Shown here: one piece after another, positions 30,316 to 38,251 of the stretch
How the letters are laid out: each line of letters starts with the position of its first letter
How positions within the stretch are numbered: position 1 is the stretch's first letter
Source of the DNA: Streptococcus halotolerans
GTDB taxonomy: Bacteria > Bacillota > Bacilli > Lactobacillales > Streptococcaceae
Assembly (NCBI RefSeq): GCF_001598035.1
Contig: NZ_CP014835.1
Coordinates: 186,001 to 250,000 of the forward strand
Reading direction: 5' to 3'
Length of the DNA stretch: 64,000 nt
The notes under the pieces: generated by a model
What the model saw: the letters and a program-made list of their open reading frames with translations, nothing else
Databases searched by the model: none
Told to the model about the DNA's origin: nothing
Program-made: the position numbers and the translations under genes

Positions 30316-32570
30316 CAGAAGGAACTTTTGATTTGCTTCCGCTGCTTGAATACATTGACCCGTCAATGCTGTCATACCAAGAGTGGGTCAATGTGGGGAT
30401 GGCTTTGAAACACGAGGGCTATACCGCAGCGGACTGGGATCACTGGTCACAAGCTGATAAACGTTACAAGAAATTTGAATGTTTTACAAAGTGGGAAACA
30501 TTCAACGGTAACGGATTAGGTACAGTGACTGGTGCAACGATTACACAAATGGCAAAAGACAATGGATGGGTATCTGAGTATAAAAGTAACAACGAAGACT
30601 CACACGAGCTAAGTTGGGACGATACTATCGATCGTGATTATCGTATCGTTGATAAAAACTGGATTGAGTCTAAAGAAATCCAAGAGCCTAAGAATTGGCA
30701 ACCTGTCCAAGATTTGATCAGATATTTAGAAACGCTATTTGACTCTACAGATTTAGTGGGCTATGTGACTTCTACTTATCCTATTGAGACGGATGATGGC
30801 ACTATTTATAAGCCTACTCAAGGCAATTATGACCGTACTGCTGGAGAGCTTATTCAAGCGCTACAAAAGAATGGCAATGACATCGGAGCAGTCTTTGGAG
30901 ATTACAAGGAAGAAGCTGGCGCGTGGATTCGATTCAATCCGCTAGATGGCAAGGGGGTCAAGAATGATAATGTGACAGACTTCCGTTATGCATTGATTGA
31001 GTCTGACAGCATGGATTTAGGTAAGCAGTACGCTCTTTTTAAAGAGTTAGAGTTGCCTATCGCAACACTGACACACTCTGGAAAGAAATCACTGCATGCT
31101 ATCGTGAAAGTTGATGCAAGAGATTACCAAGAGTATCGCAAGCGTGTTGATTATATCTATCAAATCTGTAAGAAAAATGGATTAGACATCGATACCCAAA
31201 ACCGTAACCCTAGCCGTCTATCTCGTATGCCTGGTGTGACTCGAAATGGTCACAAGCAGTTCTTGATTGATACTGAAATTGGTAAAGCTAACTATGAAGA
31301 ATGGTATCAATGGATAGAGGACTTAAACGATGATTTACCTGATCCAGAGACCCTAGCTGATGAATGGGATAACTTGCCAGAGCTAGCTCCTGAATTGATT
31401 AAAGGTGTGCTACGGCAAGGACACAAGATGTTGATTGCTGGTCCTTCAAAAGCTGGTAAATCCTTTGCCTTAATAGAGTTATCTATCGCTATTGCAGAGG
31501 GGACTGACTGGTTAGGGTGGCAGTGTGAACAGGGGAAAGTCCTCTATGTCAACTTAGAGCTAGATAGACCGTCAGCTTTACATCGTTTTAAAGATGTTTA
31601 TGAAGCTATGGGACTACAACCTAGTAATGTAGCAAATATTGACATTTGGAATCTCCGCGGTAAGACAGTACCGATGGACAAGTTAGCGCCGAAGCTAATT
31701 CGTAGATCGCTTAAGAAGAACTATCAAGCAGTTATCATTGACCCTATTTACAAAGTTTTGACTGGAGACGAAAACTCAGCAGATCAAATGGCCCATTTTA
31801 CTAACCAGTTTGATAAGGTGGCTACTGAACTTGGCAGTAGTGTGATTTACTGTCACCACCATTCAAAAGGTAGCCAAGGCGGTAAGAAGTCTATGGACCG
31901 TGCTAGTGGTTCTGGAGTCTTCGCCAGAGATCCTGATGCATTGATTGACTTAGTAGAGCTAGAACTCACAGAAGAGCTAGTTAAAGCTAGATCAGAAAAA
32001 GCTGCAGCTAAGATTTACCAAAAAGCGCTGCAAGAGAAAGCTCTTGGTTATTATCAGCAGGAAGTGACACTAGACGATTTGGAAAGCAGATATCAAATGC
32101 AACAACATTTTGACAAAGCTATTCCAGACATCTTGATCAAACAACCATACCTGGAAGCAATCAAAAAAGCTCAGCATAAAGTAGAGGTTGCGACTGCTTG
32201 GCGAGTAGAAGGCACTTTACGAGAGTTCGCTAAGTTTGCCCCTCGGAATATGTGGTTCAGCTATCCTAAGCATGAGCTTGATAACGTCGGTGTATTAGCT
32301 GATATCCAGCTAGAAGAAACAGGTCCGACTTGGAAGAAGAATATTAATAAAGCCGAGAAAAGTAAGAAAAGGACTTCTGAAGAAAAACAAGAAAAGTTAT
32401 TTAATGCTATTCAAGTATTAGATGACGGTCTCGAACCAGTTTCTATTGATGATGTAGTGGAATATTTTTCAACCGAAGAGAAGCCTGTGAGTGAAAAAAC
32501 GGTCCGTAGATGGATCAAAAATTCAGGTCAATATGAAGTCGAAAAAGGCAAAATATTACCCAAAAAATGA
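30312..32570 (+). CDS. Primase-helicase: PriCT-2 and RepA-like helicase domains
   Basis: A 752-residue replication protein. Residues about 8-85 match PriCT-2 (SYQEWVNVGMALKHEGYT, WDHWSQADKRY). The middle (about 195-350) has primase-like features (THSGKKSLHAIVKVDA, NPSRLSRMPGV). Residues about 365-560 form a RecA-fold RepA-type helicase: Walker A AGPSKAGKSF, Walker B AVIIDPIYK, and YCHHHSKGS. The end (about 690-752) is a winged-helix-like segment. It should open and prime the phage origin, which I place directly downstream. Confidence 0.9.
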   Translation: MTEGTFDLLPLLEYIDPSMLSYQEWVNVGMALKHEGYTAADWDHWSQADKRYKKFECFTKWETFNGNGLGTVTGATITQMAKDNGWVSEYKSNNEDSHELSWDDTIDRDYRIVDKNWIESKEIQEPKNWQPVQDLIRYLETLFDSTDLVGYVTSTYPIETDDGTIYKPTQGNYDRTAGELIQALQKNGNDIGAVFGDYKEEAGAWIRFNPLDGKGVKNDNVTDFRYALIESDSMDLGKQYALFKELELPIATLTHSGKKSLHAIVKVDARDYQEYRKRVDYIYQICKKNGLDIDTQNRNPSRLSRMPGVTRNGHKQFLIDTEIGKANYEEWYQWIEDLNDDLPDPETLADEWDNLPELAPELIKGVLRQGHKMLIAGPSKAGKSFALIELSIAIAEGTDWLGWQCEQGKVLYVNLELDRPSALHRFKDVYEAMGLQPSNVANIDIWNLRGKTVPMDKLAPKLIRRSLKKNYQAVIIDPIYKVLTGDENSADQMAHFTNQFDKVATELGSSVIYCHHHSKGSQGGKKSMDRASGSGVFARDPDALIDLVELELTEELVKARSEKAAAKIYQKALQEKALGYYQQEVTLDDLESRYQMQQHFDKAIPDILIKQPYLEAIKKAQHKVEVATAWRVEGTLREFAKFAPRNMWFSYPKHELDNVGVLADIQLEETGPTWKKNINKAEKSKKRTSEEKQEKLFNAIQVLDDGLEPVSIDDVVEYFSTEEKPVSEKTVRRWIKNSGQYEVEKGKILPKK

Positions 32571-32574
32571 CGAT

Positions 32575-32860
32575 TAGGACATGGACAAAACCAAAAATGT
32601 CCGTGGACAAAATCATGGACAAAACCAAAAAAAATTGGTTTTGTCTGTCCCAAAAATTACGGACAAAACCAAAAAAATTATGTCCCTAAAAATGTCCGAG
32701 GGACATAGGGACAAAACCAAAAATGTCTCTAAGGAATCGCTCAACCACAAGGGTTTGAGCGTGTTGCGGACAAAACCAAAAATGTCCCAAAAATTAGGGA
32801 CAGAATTAGGGACAGAAAATAATATATATTCATATATTATTTTTGGGAAATGTCCCAATT
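32575..32860 (+). other. Origin-like iteron array with AT-rich palindrome
   Basis: GGACAAAACC occurs at 32583, 32617, 32661, 32709 and 32768, with a variant (GGACAAAATC) at 32605 and an inverted partial copy at 32639-32650. Most are followed by AAAAATGTCC. After the array come a CGCTCAA/TTGAGCG hairpin and an AT-rich perfect palindrome AATAATATAT/ATATATTATT (32818-32841). Iterons plus an AT-rich unwinding element just downstream of the primase-helicase gene is the usual place for a phage replication origin. The open frame through it is a by-product of the repeats. Confidence 0.6.
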
Positions 32861-32883
32861 GGTCAATGGGTACATGAACAGGA

Positions 32884-32911
32884 ACAAGGGGGCTATGCAT
32901 CCGCCCCTTGT
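32884..32911 (+). other. Strong GC hairpin between origin array and DUF3310 gene
   Basis: ACAAGGGG (32884-32891) pairs with CCCCTTGT (32904-32911), with a further GC pair inside. No T run follows, so it is not a standard terminator. Confidence 0.5.
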
Positions 32912-32977
32912 AACCCTGTAACCATGTCCCCTGACATTGACTAAGCGCGTGGAAAAGAAAGAAGGTAAAAAATAAAA

Positions 32978-33274
32978 ATGGATATTTGGAAAGAAAGAGA
33001 TCCGTCAACTGGTGAGATTATCACTTGTGATTTTATCCCTGGAACGGACCCAGTAGAAAAACCAAAACACTATCAAGGTAAGTATAACCTGGAAGCTATA
33101 TCAGTCATTGATAATTTTATCGGCGATTTGAGTGGTAAGTCAGCATGGGCTTGGGGAAATATGATTAAGTACGTTCTACGCTTCCAGTCTAAGAACGGTT
33201 TAGAGGACTTGAAGAAAGCTCGTAAAAACCTTGACTGGCTGATTGAAGAATTGGAGAAGAAAGATGATTGTTGA
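32978..33274 (+). CDS. DUF3310 family protein
   Basis: A 98-residue protein with the DUF3310 pattern: PKHYQGKYNLEAISVIDNF, then AWGNMIKYVLRFQSKNGLEDLKKA and a C-terminal W-L-I-E-E-L. This widespread phage family may be a nucleotide-metabolism factor; activity unknown. Overlaps the RusA gene by 11 bases. Confidence 0.8.
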   Translation: MDIWKERDPSTGEIITCDFIPGTDPVEKPKHYQGKYNLEAISVIDNFIGDLSGKSAWAWGNMIKYVLRFQSKNGLEDLKKARKNLDWLIEELEKKDDC

Positions 33275-33662
33275 ATTTTTCTTGCCTATGGAGAAAATCC
33301 CAACGACGACTCACCAGCAGAAGAAAGTAACTGTCAGAAATGGAAAGCCACATTTCTACGAGCCTGAAAGTTTGAAGAATGCCAGGGATAAGTTTACAAG
33401 TCTTTTAGCTCAACATGTACCGCCTGATAAACTGGACGGACCTATTCGGTTGACGGTCAAGTGGTTATTTCCCAAAATCAAAGAGAGTACCAATGGTCAG
33501 TACAAAACGACTAAGCCGGATACGGATAATTTACAAAAGCTCCTCAAAGATTGTATGACTAATCTTGGGTATTGGCATGATGATGCTCAAGTAGCTAGTG
33601 AGATTGCTGAGAAGTTTTGGGCTGATACGGTTGGTATTTATGTGAAAGTGGAACGTCTATGA
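33264..33662 (+). CDS. rusA: RusA family Holliday junction resolvase
   Basis: A 132-residue nuclease that cuts four-way junctions formed by phage recombination before packaging. KPDTDNLQKLLKD and YWHDDAQVAS supply the conserved Asp residues of the active site. Start MIVEFFLP at 33264 is preferred (GAGAAGAAAG upstream) over an open frame from 33243. Part of a chain of overlapping genes. Confidence 0.9.
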   Translation: MIVEFFLPMEKIPTTTHQQKKVTVRNGKPHFYEPESLKNARDKFTSLLAQHVPPDKLDGPIRLTVKWLFPKIKESTNGQYKTTKPDTDNLQKLLKDCMTNLGYWHDDAQVASEIAEKFWADTVGIYVKVERL

Positions 33663-33880
33663 GAATGAATTATATTGATTTTTTTGAAAAAGAGGTCCCA
33701 AACTGGATGAGAGCTAGCAATCAGAAAATGCAAGAATTCGGATTCAACACGGATCCTTACTGGCAATGGGTTGTTTGGTCTATGGGTGAAATTTGTAATA
33801 AATACAACAATGATGAACTAGTCAGTAATCAAATGAGTATGATATTTGATTGGTTAGATGAAAAAGCGAAAGGAGGGTAG
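33659..33880 (+). CDS. Hypothetical phage protein (73 residues)
   Basis: An acidic helical protein rich in Trp (PYWQWVVWSMGEICNKY). Start overlaps the RusA stop (ATGA). No family recognised. Confidence 0.6.
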   Translation: MRMNYIDFFEKEVPNWMRASNQKMQEFGFNTDPYWQWVVWSMGEICNKYNNDELVSNQMSMIFDWLDEKAKGG

Positions 33881-33882
33881 GT

Positions 33883-34029
33883 GTGCATTATACCGTTACC
33901 GTTTATCAAAATAATAAGGTTATTGAGACATATTATTTTGAATCACATTTTTTAGCTCGAGTGAAACGCCATCGATTGGAGTTGACGTTTCCGAAAGAAT
34001 TGTATGATATCAGAATTGAGGAAGTATGA
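33883..34029 (+). CDS. Small hypothetical phage protein (48 residues, GTG start)
   Basis: MHYTVTVYQNNKVIETYYFE... reads as a beta-hairpin followed by a basic helix (ARVKRHRLEL). GTG 33883 is preceded by AAAGGAGGG; its TGA overlaps the DUF1372 ATG (ATGA). Both context signals support a real gene. Confidence 0.6.
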   Translation: MHYTVTVYQNNKVIETYYFESHFLARVKRHRLELTFPKELYDIRIEEV

Positions 34030-34319
34030 AAGATTTGTTTAAGTATACCTTGCCTGTCCTTCCCTGGATAATTATCACCATACTATTTGCTTGGTTGATT
34101 ACCAATGACTCAAGATTAGAAAATAAAATCGAATCATTGGAGGTTAAACGAGAACAAAAATTACCTGAAGCATTCGGTGGGGTAGGGTATATCTCGAAAG
34201 TTGGCGAGGACTATATAGACGTTGTCGGCTACGGTAGATTTTTAATTACTCCTGACGAGAGTCAGTTTTTACAAGTAGGCGATAAAGCGCCTGCGTATAT
34301 TTTGGAGAGGGGACAATAA
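34026..34319 (+). CDS. DUF1372 family membrane-anchored phage protein
   Basis: A 97-residue protein: one N-terminal hydrophobic helix (about 8-26), short coiled segment, then a beta-rich domain with GVGYISKVGEDYIDVVGYG and APAYILERG. DUF1372 is known from streptococcal phages; function unknown. Probably faces outside the membrane. Confidence 0.75.
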   Translation: MKDLFKYTLPVLPWIIITILFAWLITNDSRLENKIESLEVKREQKLPEAFGGVGYISKVGEDYIDVVGYGRFLITPDESQFLQVGDKAPAYILERGQ

Positions 34320-34337
34320 AAAGCAAATAGCAAAAAA

Positions 34338-34355
34338 GACCAGCACTGGCCGGTC
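34338..34355 (-). terminator. Terminator-like hairpin oriented against the operon
   Basis: GACC/GGTC and inner GC pairs around a 4-base loop, with AAAAAA on its left, so a hairpin plus T run on the minus strand. Same arrangement as 23842-23861. Confidence 0.45.
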
Positions 34356-34409
34356 TCCGTGTTAATAAGCATCGTAATCTTATTATACCACGGAGGTCGA
34401 TTGTAGCCA

Positions 34410-34829
34410 ATGAAGGATACACTAACAAATTCACAACTTAAAGCACTTGATGAGTGGCTGTTTAATTGGCAACACATTGATAAAAAGATTGCCATAAGAA
34501 AGCTGGAGCTGCAGACAGATACAAACGCTGAAGTAGACGATAATATAGGTGGTGGGAAAGCTAATCATATTTCCAGAGTGACTGAGACGGTAATTGCTAG
34601 ATGGGACTGTGACCAAACCCTAAAAGGGTTAGAGAATTTCAAAGCTGCAGTCATTGAAACGTTAGACGTTCTTGATTCGGAATTGACAGCTATTTTTTAT
34701 TTGAGATGGGGAACTGGTTCAATCAACACTTGGGAAGAGATTGGAGATAAGCATCACTTGTCTAGAAAGTCTATTTATCGCAAACGGGAACGGATTTTAG
34801 AGATTTTTTCTCAAAAAATCGGAATGTGA
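34410..34829 (+). CDS. DUF722/ArpU-like late transcription regulator
   Basis: A 139-residue protein. DNIGGGKANHISRVTE and the C-terminal sigma-4-like HTH (NTWEEIGDKHHLSRKSIYRKRERIL) are the DUF722 pattern. Related RinA and ArpU proteins switch on the terminase-led late operon of phages in Gram-positive bacteria. It is the last gene before terS, and the late promoter with an inverted repeat lies immediately downstream, partly overlapping its stop codon. Confidence 0.85.
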   Translation: MKDTLTNSQLKALDEWLFNWQHIDKKIAIRKLELQTDTNAEVDDNIGGGKANHISRVTETVIARWDCDQTLKGLENFKAAVIETLDVLDSELTAIFYLRWGTGSINTWEEIGDKHHLSRKSIYRKRERILEIFSQKIGM

Positions 34830-34878
34830 CACAAAAAAGGCTATTAGTGTCACCTAAAAAGTGCTAAAGTGATAGTAT
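34826..34878 (+). promoter_or_regulatory. Late promoter with putative activator site
   Basis: Inverted repeat GTGACAC (34826-34832) and GTGTCAC (34847-34853), then an extended -10 TGaTAGTAT (34870-34878) without a recognisable -35. The repeat is centred about 46 bases before the expected start, the right place for an activator such as the DUF722 protein. Confidence 0.6.
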
Positions 34879-34886
34879 GAGTTTTA

Positions 34887-34919
34887 AAGGTAAGGAAAGA
34901 GAGATCCCTTGCCTTTTTT
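34887..34919 (+). terminator. Intrinsic terminator at the very start of the late transcript
   Basis: GGTAAGG (34889-34895) pairs with CCTTGCC (34907-34913), followed by TTTTTT. It begins only a few bases after the expected late transcription start. Confidence 0.8.
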
Positions 34920-34940
34920 GTTTACGGAAAGGAGGTAGCA

Positions 34941-35471
34941 ATGTCTCAACAAAATCAAAAATTAATCGATGAATTAAAAACTTACGCGCTGGATTTAATG
35001 TCGGACTGGTCTACCTCCCGAAGTAGACAGAAAGCATTTATCTTAAATTACATGGCTAATGGCTTTTCAAATGCTACTGAAGCGGCTAAAGAGGCTGGTT
35101 TTAGTGAAAAAAGTGCGCATACTACAGCACATAAAATGTTAACAGGTTCTGAAAAGTTCCTACACATCCCCCCAGTGGTTGAAAAGCTAAAAATAGCCTT
35201 TGATGAACGACAAACGGAGCTGTCAATTTTATCAAATTTAGAGATAGAACAGTTCTGGGCTGATGTTGTTCGTGGAAAAATAAAAGATGTTAAATTAGTT
35301 GGTGTTGGCGAAGGTGCACAGGCTGTCAAAGAAGTGCCAGCGGACCTCTCTATTCGTCTGAGTGCTGCTGACAAGGCGGCTAGATCTAAAGGGATGTATC
35401 AAACTAATATCGACATTACCCAGCGTAACATCGATATTAAAGTAGGAGATTGGGATGCTGACGAAGAATAA
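34941..35471 (+). CDS. terS: Terminase small subunit
   Basis: A 176-residue DNA-packaging protein: RQKAFILNYMANGFSNATEAAKEAGFSEKSAHTTAHK is split over the HTH that recognises the pac or cos site, followed by an oligomerisation helix. GGAGGT is eight bases upstream. Overlaps terL by 17 bases. Confidence 0.92.
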   Translation: MSQQNQKLIDELKTYALDLMSDWSTSRSRQKAFILNYMANGFSNATEAAKEAGFSEKSAHTTAHKMLTGSEKFLHIPPVVEKLKIAFDERQTELSILSNLEIEQFWADVVRGKIKDVKLVGVGEGAQAVKEVPADLSIRLSAADKAARSKGMYQTNIDITQRNIDIKVGDWDADEE

Positions 35472-36729
35472 ACCTAAAATAAATATCTCTATCGAATATC
35501 CTAGTAGAGTATTCAACAAACACATTTACGATAAACTCTATGACTATGATACCTTCACGGAAGTCCATTATGGTGGAGCTTCGAGCGGTAAAAGTCATGG
35601 TGTGATTCAAAAGATTGTATTCAAATCCTGTCAAGACTGGAGGCACCCTCGCAAGGTGCTTTTTTTGCGTAAGGTCGGTTCAACCGTCTATGATTCAATC
35701 TTTGAGGATGTCAAACAATGTCTTAGCACTTGGGGATTGCTGGATAGGTGCAAAGTTAATAACTCAGCTTATCGGATTGAGTTGCCAAATGGCGCTCAGT
35801 TTATTTTCAAGGGCTTGGATAACCCAGAGAAAATCAAATCCATAAAAGGAATCTCTGATGTCGTCATGGAAGAAGCGAGTGAATTTACCTTAGATGATTA
35901 CACTCAGTTAACCTTACGTCTACGTGATCGCAAACATAAGCAAAAGCAAATCTATCTGATGTTTAACCCAGTGTCTAAAGTGAACTGGACCTATAATGCT
36001 TTCTTTGTAAAGTCACCTAAAAATACAGTTGTCTATCATACGTCTTACAAAGATAATCGTTTTTTGGATGAAGTGACTAAAGAGAATATCGAAGAGTTGG
36101 CCAACAGGAACGAAGCTTATTACAAGATATACGCTCTTGGTGAGTTTGCCACCCTTGATAAGCTGGTCTTTCCAAAGTATGAGAAAAGACTACTTAACAA
36201 GGATAAGCTAACGCATTTACCGTCTTACTTTGGCCTTGACTATGGTTTTATCAATGATCCATCAGCTTTTATGCATATCAAGATTGATGATAAAAATAAG
36301 AAACTCTACATCATGGAGGAATATGTCAGAAAGAACCTGACAAATGACAAAATAGCTGAAGCTATCAAGGGTTTAGGCTATGCCAAGGAAGAGATCAGAG
36401 GAGACTCTGCCGAAAAGAAATCGAATCAGGAGTTGCGTAATTTAGGTGTACCTAGAATGATTGATGTTCAAAAAGGACCAGGGACAGTTATGCAAGGCAT
36501 ACAGTATCTTTTACAGTATGACATCGTTGTAGACGAACGTTGTGTAAAGACTATTGAAGAGTTAGAAAATTACACTTGGCAAAAAGACAAGAAAACGAAT
36601 GAGTATATCAACAAGCCAGTAGATAGTTATAACCATTGCATAGATGCCATTAGGTACGCTGCACAAGATAGGATTTATCAAAATAAATCAGCTAAAAAAC
36701 GCATGGAAAATGCTAAGTATTATTTTTAA
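35455..36729 (+). CDS. terL: Terminase large subunit (PBSX type)
   Basis: A 424-residue ATPase-nuclease motor. Walker A-like GGASSGKSHG (about 41-50), Walker B VVMEEASEF (about 138-146), and nuclease-domain acidic residues in LDYGFINDP and DSYNHCIDAIRYA. Length and motifs fit PBSX/SPP1-type TerL, which packages DNA by filling the head. Confidence 0.95.
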   Translation: MLTKNKPKINISIEYPSRVFNKHIYDKLYDYDTFTEVHYGGASSGKSHGVIQKIVFKSCQDWRHPRKVLFLRKVGSTVYDSIFEDVKQCLSTWGLLDRCKVNNSAYRIELPNGAQFIFKGLDNPEKIKSIKGISDVVMEEASEFTLDDYTQLTLRLRDRKHKQKQIYLMFNPVSKVNWTYNAFFVKSPKNTVVYHTSYKDNRFLDEVTKENIEELANRNEAYYKIYALGEFATLDKLVFPKYEKRLLNKDKLTHLPSYFGLDYGFINDPSAFMHIKIDDKNKKLYIMEEYVRKNLTNDKIAEAIKGLGYAKEEIRGDSAEKKSNQELRNLGVPRMIDVQKGPGTVMQGIQYLLQYDIVVDERCVKTIEELENYTWQKDKKTNEYINKPVDSYNHCIDAIRYAAQDRIYQNKSAKKRMENAKYYF

Positions 36730-36739
36730 AAGGTGACTT

Positions 36740-38251
36740 ATGGAAGTGAATTTTTTAAAAGGTACACGTTTCAGTCCCCAATCCAATGATCAAATTATCA
36801 TGAGAACCGAAGACTACGAGATTGTTGATTTTGAATCAGAAAAATGGATTGAGCAACTAAAACGCTATGTATCAAGACATAAAACACAACTCGAACGCTT
36901 GAAAGAATTAAAAAGATATTATCTTGGTGATAACAATATCAAGTATAGGCCAGACAAGACAGATCAATTTGCTGCTGATAATAGGATAGCTAGTGATTTT
37001 GCTAAGTATATTACTATTTTTGAACAGGGTTATATGCTTGGTAATCCGGTTGAGTACAAAAACGAAGATGATACAATTCAACAGAAAATCGAAGACTTTA
37101 GTTCTGTCACAAATGAGGAATATCACAATATTGAGTTGATGACAGATTTATCAATTTATGGTCGTGCTTATGAATTGTTAGCTACTTACAAACAGGATAA
37201 ATCAAGCCCAGTTCAAATCAAATTATATAAGCTTGATCCGCAACAAACATTTGTTGTTTATGATGATACTCACGAAAGAAATTCTCTTTTTGGTATTAAT
37301 TATTACACAGTTGATTATGGTGATGGCCACAAAAAAGAAGTTTACGTAGTATACACAAGCAGTACTGTTTATATCTACAATGATGATAATCAAGAAACGA
37401 CAGGTATGCATTTGGTAGAAGACGAGAAACACTTCTTCAATGGTGTACCTATCAATGAATATAGCAATAATAGCGATCGTACAGGAGCGTTTGAGAATGT
37501 ATTAGATGCGATTGACGCTTATGACTTATCACAGTCCGAATTAGCGAACTTTCAACAAGATAGTAACGATGCTATTTTAGTAATTACAGGAAATCCTTAT
37601 ACGGGAGCTGATGAAAAAGATTACTTTGAAGATGGTCGTATTAATCCGAATGGGCGCCTGGCTATTTCGATTGGCTATAAAAAAGCTAAGTTGCTTATTC
37701 TTGATGATAATCCTAACCCAAATGGTGCTAAACCTGATGCCTACTATCTCAAGAAAGAATACGATGCTACAGGTGCTGAAGCTTACAAGAATAGATTAGT
37801 CAAAGACATCTTACGTTTTACTTTTACACCAGACAGCACAGATGAGAATTTCTCAGGAGTTCAAACAGGGGAAGCCATGAAGTATAAGCTGATGGCTTCT
37901 GATAATTATAGAGCTAAGCGTGAAAGGCTTTTTAAGAAAGGACTCATGAGACGACTGAGGCTTGCTGTCAATATTTGGAGAATCAAAGGAAGTGATTCTG
38001 TAGCTTATGAAGCAATCAATCAAACTTCTATTACCTTTACACCAAATATACCCAAAAATAACAATGATCTAGTTGCTATTGCTAAAACGTTGTATGGTAT
38101 GGTTAGTGATCAAACGATTTTTGAAATCTTAAATCTTGTCACTGGTGTTGATGCTGAAAAAGAATTGGAACGTTTGAAAGAACAAGAAGATAATCAAGAA
38201 GAACCTAGACCTAGACTAGGAGGTATTGAGGATGGCCAAGAATCATCTTGA
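36740..38251 (+). CDS. Portal protein (SPP1 family)
   Basis: A 503-residue ring protein through which DNA enters the head. RLKELKRYYLGDNNI, IASDFAKYITIFEQGYMLGNPV and YDLSQSELANFQQDSNDAILVI are SPP1-type portal patterns; the C-terminus is acidic and Pro/Arg-rich. AAGGTG precedes ATG 36740. Overlaps the MuF gene by 20 bases. Confidence 0.92.
   Translation: MEVNFLKGTRFSPQSNDQIIMRTEDYEIVDFESEKWIEQLKRYVSRHKTQLERLKELKRYYLGDNNIKYRPDKTDQFAADNRIASDFAKYITIFEQGYMLGNPVEYKNEDDTIQQKIEDFSSVTNEEYHNIELMTDLSIYGRAYELLATYKQDKSSPVQIKLYKLDPQQTFVVYDDTHERNSLFGINYYTVDYGDGHKKEVYVVYTSSTVYIYNDDNQETTGMHLVEDEKHFFNGVPINEYSNNSDRTGAFENVLDAIDAYDLSQSELANFQQDSNDAILVITGNPYTGADEKDYFEDGRINPNGRLAISIGYKKAKLLILDDNPNPNGAKPDAYYLKKEYDATGAEAYKNRLVKDILRFTFTPDSTDENFSGVQTGEAMKYKLMASDNYRAKRERLFKKGLMRRLRLAVNIWRIKGSDSVAYEAINQTSITFTPNIPKNNNDLVAIAKTLYGMVSDQTIFEILNLVTGVDAEKELERLKEQEDNQEEPRPRLGGIEDGQESS

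Noticed and set aside
32581..32877. 98-residue open frame on the plus strand
   Set aside because: Its sequence is only the translation of the GGACAAAACC iterons; no ribosome site and odd composition.
32613..33008. 131-residue minus-strand frame across the origin-like region
   Set aside because: Hydrophobic run from AT-rich DNA and iteron complement; no ribosome site or family likeness.
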